Origin: JACMJP01 sp046160675
Lineage (GTDB): Bacteria > Bacteroidota > Bacteroidia > Chitinophagales > BACL12
Direction: 5' to 3'
NCBI GenBank assembly: GCA_046160675.1
Contig: JBJXHH010000117.1
Span: 1 to 64,000 of the forward strand
Length of the DNA: 64,000 nucleotides
Below the pieces are notes generated by a model that saw nothing but the letters and a program-made list of their open reading frames with translations, made no database searches and was not told the DNA's origin. Below, piece after piece: positions 15,545 to 23,795 of this stretch (the stretch's first letter is position 1; each line of letters opens with the position of its first letter). Both the position numbers and the translations under genes were made by a program.

Positions 15545-16684
15545 ATGCGAAAACTTTCTTACCTCTATTTACTTATCTCTGGGCTTACATTATATAGTAA
15601 CGTTCTATATGCACAACTAACGCTACCTCCTAGTGGAGATAACCAAAAAAGCAGTGTTTCACAAAACATGGGCCTTGTAAGTGTAAGCATTAATTATTCT
15701 TCACCCAATGTAGATGGCAGAGAAGGTAAGATCTGGGGGCAATTAGTCCCTTACGGTTTTGCGAACTTACAATTCGGAATATCCAGCGATGAGAATCCTT
15801 CACCATGGCGAGCAGGGGCAAATGAAAATACAACAATTTCTTTTTCACATGATGTTATGGTTGAAGGGAAACCGATTAAGGCTGGAACTTATGGCCTGCA
15901 CATGGTTACTGGATTAGAAGAATGGATAATTATTTTTTCAAACAACTCCACCGCCTGGGGGAGTTTTTCTTACAAACCTGAAGAGGACGCATTGCGAGTA
16001 ACTGTAAAACCTGAAAAAAATGAATTTACTGAGTGGCTTACTTATGAATTTACTGACCGGCAGGCCTCAAGTTGTACGTTTGAAATGCAATGGGAAAATG
16101 TAGCCGTGCCTGTAAAAATTTCTGTTCCGGATATAAATGAAGTTTACTTTCAGCAACTAAGCAAAGAACTGCAGACTGCACCGGGCTTTGATTACAACAA
16201 TTTCGTTAACGCTGCTTTGTTTTGCGCTACAAATAAAATTCACCTGGAGACTGCATTACAATGGGCTGATGAAGCCATAACAGGGAGTACATATGCGTTT
16301 ACTGCAAGGAAAGATTTTACAACTATGAACTGCAAGGCCACAGTTCTTGACAGCATGGGTAGGAAAGATGAAGCCAAAGCCCTGATGACAGAAGCCATCA
16401 AAGATCCATCTGCACCTATGCTGGCAGTGCATTTTTATGCCCGGGGGTTACAGGGGCAGAAAAAAAATGAAGAAGCCCTGGAAGTTTTCAAAATGAACTA
16501 CAAAAAATTTCCGAACGATGCCGTTACGAATCTCGGATTAGCCAGAGGGTATTCTGCAACGGGTGATTATAAAAATGCTATGAAATTTGTTGATGCTGCT
16601 CTCACCTTAAGTCCGAACCCGCAGGTGAAAGCAACGTTAGAAGATGCTAAAAAGAAATTAGCTGAAGGGAAGGATTTTAACTGA
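15545..16684 (+). CDS. DUF2911 domain protein with C-terminal TPR segment
   Basis: Starting from the ATG at 15545, the 379-residue protein has a signal peptide (MRKLSYLYLLISGLTLYSNVLYAQ). It continues with a DUF2911 domain (about 25-180) showing SPNVDGREGKIWGQLVPYG, WRAGANENTTISFS, IKAGTYGLHM, WIIIFSNN and AWGSFSY. The second half (about 220-379) contains helical pairs typical of TPR (ALQWADEAI, AVHFYARGLQG, AVTNLGLARGYSATGDY, AMKFVDAALTLSPN). DUF2911 proteins are exported in Bacteroidota and are of unknown function. It has its own promoter match and no obvious operon partners. Confidence 0.85.
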   Translation: MRKLSYLYLLISGLTLYSNVLYAQLTLPPSGDNQKSSVSQNMGLVSVSINYSSPNVDGREGKIWGQLVPYGFANLQFGISSDENPSPWRAGANENTTISFSHDVMVEGKPIKAGTYGLHMVTGLEEWIIIFSNNSTAWGSFSYKPEEDALRVTVKPEKNEFTEWLTYEFTDRQASSCTFEMQWENVAVPVKISVPDINEVYFQQLSKELQTAPGFDYNNFVNAALFCATNKIHLETALQWADEAITGSTYAFTARKDFTTMNCKATVLDSMGRKDEAKALMTEAIKDPSAPMLAVHFYARGLQGQKKNEEALEVFKMNYKKFPNDAVTNLGLARGYSATGDYKNAMKFVDAALTLSPNPQVKATLEDAKKKLAEGKDFN

Positions 16685-16711
16685 TGAAATAAAAGTCAGG
16701 GTCAAAAATTT

Positions 16712-17089
16712 TTATCCGTCCATCCATTCATCCAGGTCTCTCCTCTCTTTTTTCGTCGGACGACCTGTTCCTTTTTCACGGAAAGCAGCAGGAAAAAATT
16801 CTTTCATTTTCAGTTTCAAAAGTTCTTCTTCAGGAGTAATATCTTCATAATATTGAGCTGCAATTTGTGCTGAAACTCTTTTATCAATTATACCTCGTAC
16901 CTTGTATTTATATTTTACCAATCCCTTTTTTATGTTAAGAACCCTTCCTGTTGTAAGCAAATAAGCCGGCTTCACATTTTCTTCATCTACCTTTACTTTT
17001 CCAGTACTTACAGCATCAGCAGCAAGGGTTCTTGTTTTAAAGAGCCTAACCGCCCATAACCATTTATCAATCCTGCATTTATCAGCCAT
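16712..17089 (-). CDS. S4-domain RNA-binding protein, Hsp15-like
   Basis: The ATG at 17089 gives 125 residues starting MADKCRIDKWLWAVRLFKTRTLA, the S4 RNA-binding domain of the Hsp15/HslR family. VSTGKVKVDEENVKPAYLLTTGRVLNIKKG completes the S4 fold. The basic tail (GRPTKKERRDLDEWM) is typical of the family. Hsp15 in E. coli binds stalled 50S subunits carrying nascent chain-tRNA, and a heat or ribosome-rescue role is inferred here. It is divergent from the SCP2 gene, with promoter boxes back to back (17107-17136). Confidence 0.85.
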   Translation of the reverse strand: MADKCRIDKWLWAVRLFKTRTLAADAVSTGKVKVDEENVKPAYLLTTGRVLNIKKGLVKYKYKVRGIIDKRVSAQIAAQYYEDITPEEELLKLKMKEFFPAAFREKGTGRPTKKERRDLDEWMDG

Positions 17090-17106
17090 TGTGTTAAAAT
17101 CTCCGG

Positions 17107-17136
17107 CAAAAATATGTAGCATTCCATGTAATTTTG
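17107..17136. promoter_or_regulatory. Divergent pair of TAnnTTTG boxes
   Basis: The minus strand carries TATTTTTG at 17107-17114, 17 nt before the Hsp15-like ATG. The plus strand carries TAATTTTG at 17129-17136, upstream of the SCP2 ATG at 17172. Both match the -7 consensus exactly and lie 14 nt apart, pointing outward. No exact -33 TTG was found for either. Confidence 0.4.
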
Positions 17137-17171
17137 CCGGATTATCAGTAATTCAGGATAAACATTTACAC

Positions 17172-17516
17172 ATGCAAAAACCGGAAACAGCTCGGGAAAT
17201 CATTTTATCATTGAAAGATCGTTTCAGACCCGAAAAAGCAGAACCAGGCTATGAAACAGTTTTCCACTTTGATATAAGTGGAGAAAGAGGCGGGCATTAC
17301 ACAATAACAATCGAGGATGGAAAAATAGATGTTGCAGAGGGATTAACAGGGGATGCGAAATGCCTGGTTACAGCTAAAGATACTGTGTATGAAGATGTAG
17401 AATGGGAAAGAACAAACCCGCAAATGGCATTTATGTTAGGGAAGGTGAAAGTAAGTGACTTGGGAGAAATGCTTGATTTTGCAGGACTCTTCTTTCGTTG
17501 TTCTAAATTTTATTAA
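17172..17516 (+). CDS. SCP2 sterol-carrier-like protein
   Basis: With the ATG at 17172 (MQKPETAREI) the protein has 114 residues, the size of a lone SCP2 domain. The pattern FHFDISGERGGHYTITIEDGKIDVAEG...AKCLVTAKDTVYEDVEWERTNPQMAFMLGKVKVSDL, with a closing hydrophobic segment, fits the family. SCP2 domains bind lipids in a hydrophobic tunnel; bacterial single-domain members are poorly defined. The upstream part of the open frame (17091-17171) overlaps the divergent promoter region and is not protein-like. Confidence 0.85.
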   Translation: MQKPETAREIILSLKDRFRPEKAEPGYETVFHFDISGERGGHYTITIEDGKIDVAEGLTGDAKCLVTAKDTVYEDVEWERTNPQMAFMLGKVKVSDLGEMLDFAGLFFRCSKFY

Positions 17517-17589
17517 TAAACAATAGTAACAGGAACACTGCGTTATTGGTACAATTTTTTGTAACAGGCAGCGCTATATAAACAGCATA

Positions 17590-19242
17590 ATGAAAAAACT
17601 GATCTTCGTTTCCCTGATCTTCTCAATTTTACAAATCCAGGCGCAAACATCAACTTCTTTTTTTAACGGCGTTTCTACCTCTACCGGCAACCTGAAACCA
17701 GAGGGCGAAACGTATGGTATTAGTTTACAGAATGAACTGATACATATCCGGGCGCTTGATACATCAGTTTTGTATGATGTGTTGTATGAATTCAAAAATA
17801 CAAATGCCAGTTATGGAAACTTTACAGTTATGCAGCCTGTAACCTTGTACTTTAATGAATTTCGCCCGGGCCTGCGCAGCGATATGCTTGCTAAACTTGC
17901 TATCGTGTTCAGTGACCTTTTTAAAGTGCAGGATCCGGGTATTGATATAAGGAAACAACTGAAAGAAAACTTCCAGGACAGGCTGTTTGTAAGAAGGTAT
18001 GTAAATTCTCAAAACTTGAAAGCAATGGGAATCATTGCTGAAATCTTTAAAAATAACCAGCGTAGTCAGTATAAAAAAATTATGATTGAATTCCGCTGGA
18101 TGGATGAAGATCCTTACAACCTCACAAAAGATACTGAAGTGTTGGTGATGGAAATAAAATTTAGCACTGATTTCTCTTTCAATCCTAACGAACAATTTAA
18201 TCTTCTATGTTTCATGAAACTGCCTTCAACAATTTGTGGAATCACAGAAAAACAAATTTTTGCCCCCTATCAAATTAGTTATGATAAAAACTGGGAAGGG
18301 AGTATTAAGAACTTGTATATCCGGCATGATGCTTTTGCTGTAACCCCAGTTCTTCCTTCTTCGTATAAGTACACCACTAAATTCACAGGTGAAAAAGAAC
18401 AGGTACTTATTATAAAAAGCACTCCCCAAACTGGAAAACAACATATCGGGTTTTATGCAGTTTTAAACGACAAAAACGCATGCGGAAAAACTTCTGAAAC
18501 CACGGAAAGATTACTCATACCTTCAGCAATAAAAAACATTTCAGCATCCTCTTACACAAAGGAAAACAAACAAATTAACAATCGAAATTTTTTGCAGACA
18601 AACGAAGTGATCGTAAGTGACAGCATAAAAACTTATCAAACAGGAAACCCTACTGATCTTGATTTTCTTGCGAAAGATTTTCGCCCGAAAGCTTATCCAT
18701 CTGAACTGAATAGCTTGCTTAAAGCCGGTTGCAAGAATGGAATTTTAGAGCTCAATCTTCAGCAAAGCGGACACCCCGCCTACGCTTTTGATGTCAGCAA
18801 TTTTAATGAAAATGATACTACCAACTGGGGTAAACAAAACCTGCAAATGCAAACCTGCTGGTGTGAAGGGGCTGAAGGAACCGGCGAAGGAGAATATATT
18901 GAATTTGAACTTATGCAGCCTGTGAGTTTCGTAAGAATTTATAATGGGAACTGGTATGATGATAAAACATTTACTGATGGAAGCAAACCAAATATTATAC
19001 GTTTTCACTCAGTAGATAACCTGTTTGAAGACAAAAAATTTTCCATCATCGACCTGAAAATTCAAAACCTATACCCCATCGCCCTCCAACCCGGTAAGTA
19101 TCGGATTTACATTGATGACGCAGATGCAGGGAAAGTGGAAAACAGTTGTATCTCTTCTATCAGTTTCGGTTTTGACATGCAGGATGATTGGTACAAGAAA
19201 AGCATGAATGTTCTGGAGAATGTATATAAGAAGCCGAAATAA
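17590..19242 (+). CDS. Secreted protein with C-terminal NADase-type glycan-binding (discoidin-like) domain
   Basis: The 550-residue protein has a signal peptide (about 1-19, MKKLIFVSLIFSILQIQAQ). The first ~340 residues match nothing I recognise; they are beta-rich and include a segment IRKQLKENFQDRLFVRRY. Residues about 355-545 have the pattern of the NADase-type glycan-binding domain: AYPSELNSLLKAG, TTNWGKQNLQMQTCWCEGAEGTGEGEYIEFEL, VSFVRIYNGNWYDDKTF, NIIRFHSVDNL. In characterised proteins this domain resembles carbohydrate-binding discoidin folds. No catalytic domain is recognised, so the role may be binding. No sorting domain is present, so it probably stays in the periplasm or is anchored by another means. 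Confidence 0.7.
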   Translation: MKKLIFVSLIFSILQIQAQTSTSFFNGVSTSTGNLKPEGETYGISLQNELIHIRALDTSVLYDVLYEFKNTNASYGNFTVMQPVTLYFNEFRPGLRSDMLAKLAIVFSDLFKVQDPGIDIRKQLKENFQDRLFVRRYVNSQNLKAMGIIAEIFKNNQRSQYKKIMIEFRWMDEDPYNLTKDTEVLVMEIKFSTDFSFNPNEQFNLLCFMKLPSTICGITEKQIFAPYQISYDKNWEGSIKNLYIRHDAFAVTPVLPSSYKYTTKFTGEKEQVLIIKSTPQTGKQHIGFYAVLNDKNACGKTSETTERLLIPSAIKNISASSYTKENKQINNRNFLQTNEVIVSDSIKTYQTGNPTDLDFLAKDFRPKAYPSELNSLLKAGCKNGILELNLQQSGHPAYAFDVSNFNENDTTNWGKQNLQMQTCWCEGAEGTGEGEYIEFELMQPVSFVRIYNGNWYDDKTFTDGSKPNIIRFHSVDNLFEDKKFSIIDLKIQNLYPIALQPGKYRIYIDDADAGKVENSCISSISFGFDMQDDWYKKSMNVLENVYKKPK

Positions 19243-19253
19243 AACTTTTTCAG

Positions 19254-20975
19254 TTAATATTTCTTCCCGCTTTTTTTCTTGCCATCAAGCTGTTTCTCTT
19301 TTTTCGGATAATCCCCTTCCTCACCCGATGAACGTTCTACCCTAATAAACCTTCCTTTGTATTCTGTACCATGTAAGCTCTTGGTAATAATTTTTGCAAC
19401 CTCGGGTTCAGCCTCAAAAAAAGTATAAACACCTTTCATATTAATACGCCCGATGCGTTGGCCTTTCACCCCACTACGATCATGTACAAGAGATAAAAAT
19501 TTGGGAAGATCGAAACCATCTCTTTTCCCGAGATTTATAAAAAGTTTTTCGCCTGTTGCATAACGGCTTTCGCTGCTGAATTTTTCTTTCCTGTCAAATT
19601 TTTTCCTTCCATCTCTTTCATACCTGTCATGTGTAGTACTTTCCCTTTCAAACACATTCAGGTCATCTTTATCTCTGTAATAATCCAACAGGTGATTGAA
19701 TTCCAATGATGTAAATCGCTTTATGATATCTTCTTTTTCCAGCGACATGAGTTCTTTATATACAGCCGGTAAAAGTGGTTTTATCTCGTCTTCATTGATA
19801 TGTACTTCCTTGATCCGGCTCACAAGATTGAGGAAAAGTTTCTTACAAACTTCAGTGCCGGTTGGAATGCTAACTCGTTCAAATTCTATCTTATTTATCT
19901 TTTCTATCTGCCTGATCTTATAAAGTTCTTTTTTTGTTACAAGTGCAAGAGATATACCCCTGCGCCCTGCCCTTGCTGTACGCCCACTGCGGTGTAAGTA
20001 GTTCTCAACCTCGTCAGGAAGATTCACATTAATCACATGGGAAATATTATCAACGTCGATACCCCTTGCAGCCACATCTGTAGCTACTAAAGCCTGCAAG
20101 GTCTTATCTCTGAAACTTTTCATTACGGCATCCCTCTGGTTTTGAGAAAGATCTCCATGCAGGGAATTTGCATTATAACCATCTTTCATGAGTTTATCAG
20201 CAACATGCTGTGTATCTGCTTTTGTTCTGCAAAACACAAGGCAAAAAATATCAACATTAAAATCCAGAACTCTTTTTAGTGCTTCATACCTATCTTTTTC
20301 CTGCACTAACATATATTGATGTGTAATATTCTCATTTCCTTTCTGTAAGCTTCCTGCACTTATCTCTACAGGCTCATGCATGTAATTTTTAGAAATGGAA
20401 CGCACTTCTCTCGGCATGGTTGCTGAAAACAACCATACATTTTTCTTCTGTGGTGCAAATGAAAGAATAGTATCGATATCCTCTTTAAAACCCATGTTCA
20501 GCATTTCATCTGCTTCATCCAGTATAAAATACTGAATAGCTGAAATATTCAATGCTTTGCGTTCCATCAGGTCAATTAATCTACCCGGTGTGGCCACAAC
20601 TATCTGTGCACCCTTCCTAATCTTTCTTATTTGCTCACTTATGCTCGCCCCTCCGTAAACCGGTACTATGTTAAACGGTTTAACATTCTCGCAGTACCGG
20701 ATCATGTCTTTGGTTATTTGCATGCACAATTCACGGGTGGGCGCAAGAATAAGTGCCTGTGTATGTTTATTCTTTTCAGTACAAAGATCAATGAGAGGCA
20801 GCCCGAAAGCGGCTGTTTTTCCTGTTCCTGTTTGCGCCAGGGCTACAAGATCGCTTTGTTGCTGCAATAAAACCGGAATTACTTTTTCTTGTATGGGAGT
20901 TGGTGTAACGAAACCTAACTGTGTAATATTTTTTAAAATCTTTTCACTTAACCCAAGCTTTTCAAATGATAACAT
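19254..20975 (-). CDS. DEAD-box ATP-dependent RNA helicase with DbpA-type RNA-binding domain
   Basis: The 573-residue protein carries all helicase motifs in order: Q motif (FVTPTPIQEKVIP), AQTGTGKT (motif I), PTRELC (Ia), TPGRLIDL (Ib), DEADEML (II), SATMP (III), then the second RecA domain with LVATDVAARGIDVDNI (V) and HRSGRTARAGR (VI). After a charged linker, a DbpA-like RNA-binding domain (about 470-555) appears: LFINLGKRDGFDLPKFLSLV...IGRINMKGVYTFFEAEPEVA. DbpA/CshA-type enzymes act in ribosome assembly and mRNA remodelling. The tail is Lys-rich. It is convergent with the gene at 17590, ending 11 bp away. Confidence 0.92.
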   Translation of the reverse strand: MLSFEKLGLSEKILKNITQLGFVTPTPIQEKVIPVLLQQQSDLVALAQTGTGKTAAFGLPLIDLCTEKNKHTQALILAPTRELCMQITKDMIRYCENVKPFNIVPVYGGASISEQIRKIRKGAQIVVATPGRLIDLMERKALNISAIQYFILDEADEMLNMGFKEDIDTILSFAPQKKNVWLFSATMPREVRSISKNYMHEPVEISAGSLQKGNENITHQYMLVQEKDRYEALKRVLDFNVDIFCLVFCRTKADTQHVADKLMKDGYNANSLHGDLSQNQRDAVMKSFRDKTLQALVATDVAARGIDVDNISHVINVNLPDEVENYLHRSGRTARAGRRGISLALVTKKELYKIRQIEKINKIEFERVSIPTGTEVCKKLFLNLVSRIKEVHINEDEIKPLLPAVYKELMSLEKEDIIKRFTSLEFNHLLDYYRDKDDLNVFERESTTHDRYERDGRKKFDRKEKFSSESRYATGEKLFINLGKRDGFDLPKFLSLVHDRSGVKGQRIGRINMKGVYTFFEAEPEVAKIITKSLHGTEYKGRFIRVERSSGEEGDYPKKEKQLDGKKKSGKKY

Positions 20976-21060
20976 TTTTGCTGATAAGTAGCAAAGGTAA
21001 GGAATATACTAAAGATGAGTGATTTATGCAAAATACCAATTGTACAAAGAAGGTGCAGAA

Positions 21061-22098
21061 TTACTTATTTTTCATCACCCAGGCATCAGATATGCCTGAA
21101 GCATCTGCAAAAGATTGACGGTACTTTACAAGGTTTTCATTAACGGGTATTGCTAGTGCAATCATATAGTTTCCATTCTTTGAAATGATCTCAGGCTGGA
21201 AATTTTTTTCACGGAGTTCTGAAATAATTACTTCGGCATATTCTATTTTGCCATACACTCCTGCAATAATAGAGTAAGTTGATGATTGGCTTGTTAAAAT
21301 AACTTCCTCTTGAACTGGTTTAGGAATAAGCTTCTCAATTTGAATTGTATCAACAAGAAGAGTTGAATCAATTATAGGAATTTCGACAGGGCGATAATTT
21401 TGAATAAAGGTTTTATTGAGTTGTAAGTTTGGTTGAACAACCTGACGGGCAATAAATTCTTTTTTACTGAACAACCCTTGCAAATCCATCAACTCTGAAA
21501 GGTTATATCCTTTTTTTCCGGACTGCAGGAATATTTGCAATCCGATTAATGCAAGTAAAATTGACGCAGCAACAGGAATCCACCTTTTTACTTTTTGTTT
21601 CTTTTCCGGAACTGGTTTCAGATGTCCCGGTTCGATATGTTTGATTACAGTACCTTTCCTGGTGATGGGGTCAGCGGTGAAATTGTAAAGCCCGAATGCT
21701 TCCTGCAAATAGTTTTCAGTAGCATCAGGAACAAATTGCGGGTTTCCTTCAATATCGTGCATGAGCCTCCCGATATGTTGCAACTTATAAATTTGATTTT
21801 TTGCTAAGGTTATTTGTACATCATCAACAAAGTTTTTGATCTGTATTTCAGCCTCTAATGGGGAAATATGCTCTTCGGCAACCAACTGATATTGCAGTAA
21901 GCCATCATTATGTTTCAGATTGATGTTAAAGGCTAAAGATTTCGCAGGACTATTAAAAATGTAAGAAACCGGATGCATTTTAGCGGATTGATAATTTGCT
22001 ACAAATCCACCCAATCCTGGAACAATTACACAATTGTGATCAAAAAGTAACTTACTAATATGTTTAACAACAGTTTCCAATTTTCTTATGCGGCTCAA
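21061..22098 (-). CDS. HU-CCDC81-like and SPOR-domain membrane protein, TTG start
   Basis: The N-terminal region (about 1-145) matches bacterial HU-like domains of the CCDC81 type (DHNCVIVPGLGGFVANYQSA, FNINLKHNDGLL, GRLMHDIEGNPQF). A membrane helix lies at about 173-191 (WIPVAASILLALIGLQIFL), and a C-terminal SPOR domain covers about 271-345 (SIIAGVYGKIEYAEVIISEL). SPOR domains bind denuded peptidoglycan at division sites, so the C-terminus would be periplasmic and the HU-like part cytoplasmic. No ATG is available: the frame starts at TTG 22098 or TTG 22080, upstream of which lies a TGA at 22102-22104. It follows the barrel gene by 62 bp on the same strand. Confidence 0.8.
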   Translation of the reverse strand: MSRIRKLETVVKHISKLLFDHNCVIVPGLGGFVANYQSAKMHPVSYIFNSPAKSLAFNINLKHNDGLLQYQLVAEEHISPLEAEIQIKNFVDDVQITLAKNQIYKLQHIGRLMHDIEGNPQFVPDATENYLQEAFGLYNFTADPITRKGTVIKHIEPGHLKPVPEKKQKVKRWIPVAASILLALIGLQIFLQSGKKGYNLSELMDLQGLFSKKEFIARQVVQPNLQLNKTFIQNYRPVEIPIIDSTLLVDTIQIEKLIPKPVQEEVILTSQSSTYSIIAGVYGKIEYAEVIISELREKNFQPEIISKNGNYMIALAIPVNENLVKYRQSFADASGISDAWVMKNK

Positions 22099-22160
22099 AT
22101 ATCAATCAAATTTAACGGATATTTAAACTCAATTCAAGAGTTGTGGAAAACCTGTGAATA

Positions 22161-23780
22161 TTAAAATGAGAATGAAATTCCGCCAATTGCCTGAAACCCA
22201 TAACTGGGGTAGTTAAAGAAGCGTTGGTATGTATAACCTGCTATGTTATTCAGATTAACGAAAATATTAAAGTACTTTGAATAAGTATACATAGCATGAA
22301 AGTTAAGGTCAACAGTTCCATCTATCGTTTCTACAACATTACTGGGGAGAAGGGCATAACTTTTATTCACACCAAAAATGTCAATCCCTGCCTGCAGTTT
22401 TTTGTTGAAATGATATGCAGTACTCAACGTCCATTCCAAAGTAGGAATGTGCCAGGGTTTTTCAAATTCTTTGATCTCAGAAAAAGTGAATGCATTAACA
22501 GCGCCCATAATACGCAGCTTCCCTGCCGTGAAATAACTCAGTTCAACGTTAACTCCTGTCATCTTCGCATCAGAATATTCTACAACAAAACGTTTTAGGT
22601 CTAAACTGTCATTTATAAAGAATGATAGGTCGTAAACATCTTTCAGGTATCCTTTTATATTGAATGAAAAATTTCCGTAGGTGGAGCCTCTTATACCCCC
22701 GTAATATTCATAAAAAATACTTTTCTTAAAATCAATTGTGTCTCCTAGAAAAGGATTTTCGTCTGTCAGTCCTTTAAAGGAATTTCTTTGTAAATAGGAA
22801 TGCGCTCCAACTACAAATACAAGTTTTTCGCCTATCAGGTCTTTAGCAAATTCTACATCTGGCAGAGGTTCAAATTCGCCCGCATCATCTACATTAAACT
22901 CAAATGCAGCCTGAAGACTCCAATCATCCTGCATGATATTATAAAACGGTTTTACGCCTATGATTGTATTTTTATAATCGATCGGCCCGTTGTACTGGTA
23001 ATGATCAACCAACAAGGTTCCCCCATAGGAATGCCCGTCTTGTTCCTCATTAGGTCGTTTCACCCAAATAGAAACAAAGGGGTTTAGTTCACTATATTTT
23101 TGAATATCACTAATTCTTGAAAAACCACCATTGATCTTGTAATCAGTTTTTAAGCTATTCTCCGTAATGTTTTCTACACCGAGATTCAATCCAAAATTTT
23201 GAAACCGTTGTTTTACATCTATCGCCTTATAATTTTCAACCTCTTCATCGTACCCGTAATAATGTAAAACATCATTTGTATAAAATACATTTATAGGCAT
23301 GGTTACTTCTTTATTGAAGAAGAATTTTGCCGAAGCTCCAAGATCAATATCGCTGTAATCCTGGTTCTCTCTTTTGCCATTAGAAGATATATATTGCCCG
23401 TGGATTCCGAGTTTATATTTATCAGATTGTTTTGAATTGAAATAGGCTTCCAGCAAGGGCGTTGTTTGTGTACCGAAACCTGCCTTCACATATAAATTAT
23501 CCAGGTCTTGGGGTGGTTCTTTGGGCAGAGCGATAGGATTTACCTTCAAAGGCCTGTAAGGAACTTTAAATAAATCAGTTTTTATATTGTAAGAAAGTGT
23601 ATCCGGTTTTGAAGTTGTTTTTGGAATTTCTCCTTGAACATTCACTTTTACTGCATCGCCAAGAATGGGATTATAACCCACTACAACATCCACTTCTTCT
23701 GAGCCAACCTGGGCAAGTAGGGGATGAAATAAAAGATTCATGATCAAAAAACAAACAATGATTTTTAAATTCTTCAACAT
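22161..23780 (-). CDS. Outer-membrane beta-barrel protein, TonB-receptor-like without plug
   Basis: The 539-residue protein has a signal peptide (about 1-23, MNLLFHPLLAQ). A periplasmic stretch (about 24-90; VDVVVGYNPILGDAVKV, DTLSYNIKTDLFKVPYRPLKV) is followed by alternating amphipathic strands with aromatic girdles. The strands run to the C-terminus, which ends in the outer-membrane-type F (GFQAIGGISFSF). No plug domain or TonB box was seen. It starts 15 bp after the giant TPR gene and precedes the HU-SPOR gene. I recall such TPR-barrel pairs being conserved in Bacteroidota, but no function is established. Confidence 0.75.
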   Translation of the reverse strand: MLKNLKIIVCFLIMNLLFHPLLAQVGSEEVDVVVGYNPILGDAVKVNVQGEIPKTTSKPDTLSYNIKTDLFKVPYRPLKVNPIALPKEPPQDLDNLYVKAGFGTQTTPLLEAYFNSKQSDKYKLGIHGQYISSNGKRENQDYSDIDLGASAKFFFNKEVTMPINVFYTNDVLHYYGYDEEVENYKAIDVKQRFQNFGLNLGVENITENSLKTDYKINGGFSRISDIQKYSELNPFVSIWVKRPNEEQDGHSYGGTLLVDHYQYNGPIDYKNTIIGVKPFYNIMQDDWSLQAAFEFNVDDAGEFEPLPDVEFAKDLIGEKLVFVVGAHSYLQRNSFKGLTDENPFLGDTIDFKKSIFYEYYGGIRGSTYGNFSFNIKGYLKDVYDLSFFINDSLDLKRFVVEYSDAKMTGVNVELSYFTAGKLRIMGAVNAFTFSEIKEFEKPWHIPTLEWTLSTAYHFNKKLQAGIDIFGVNKSYALLPSNVVETIDGTVDLNFHAMYTYSKYFNIFVNLNNIAGYTYQRFFNYPSYGFQAIGGISFSF

Positions 23781-23795
23781 AGGAAAAATATCTTT

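Noticed and set aside
17764..18195. 143-codon minus-strand open frame inside the 17590-19242 gene
   Set aside because: It is a shadow of a secreted protein with a clear signal peptide and recognisable C-terminal domain.
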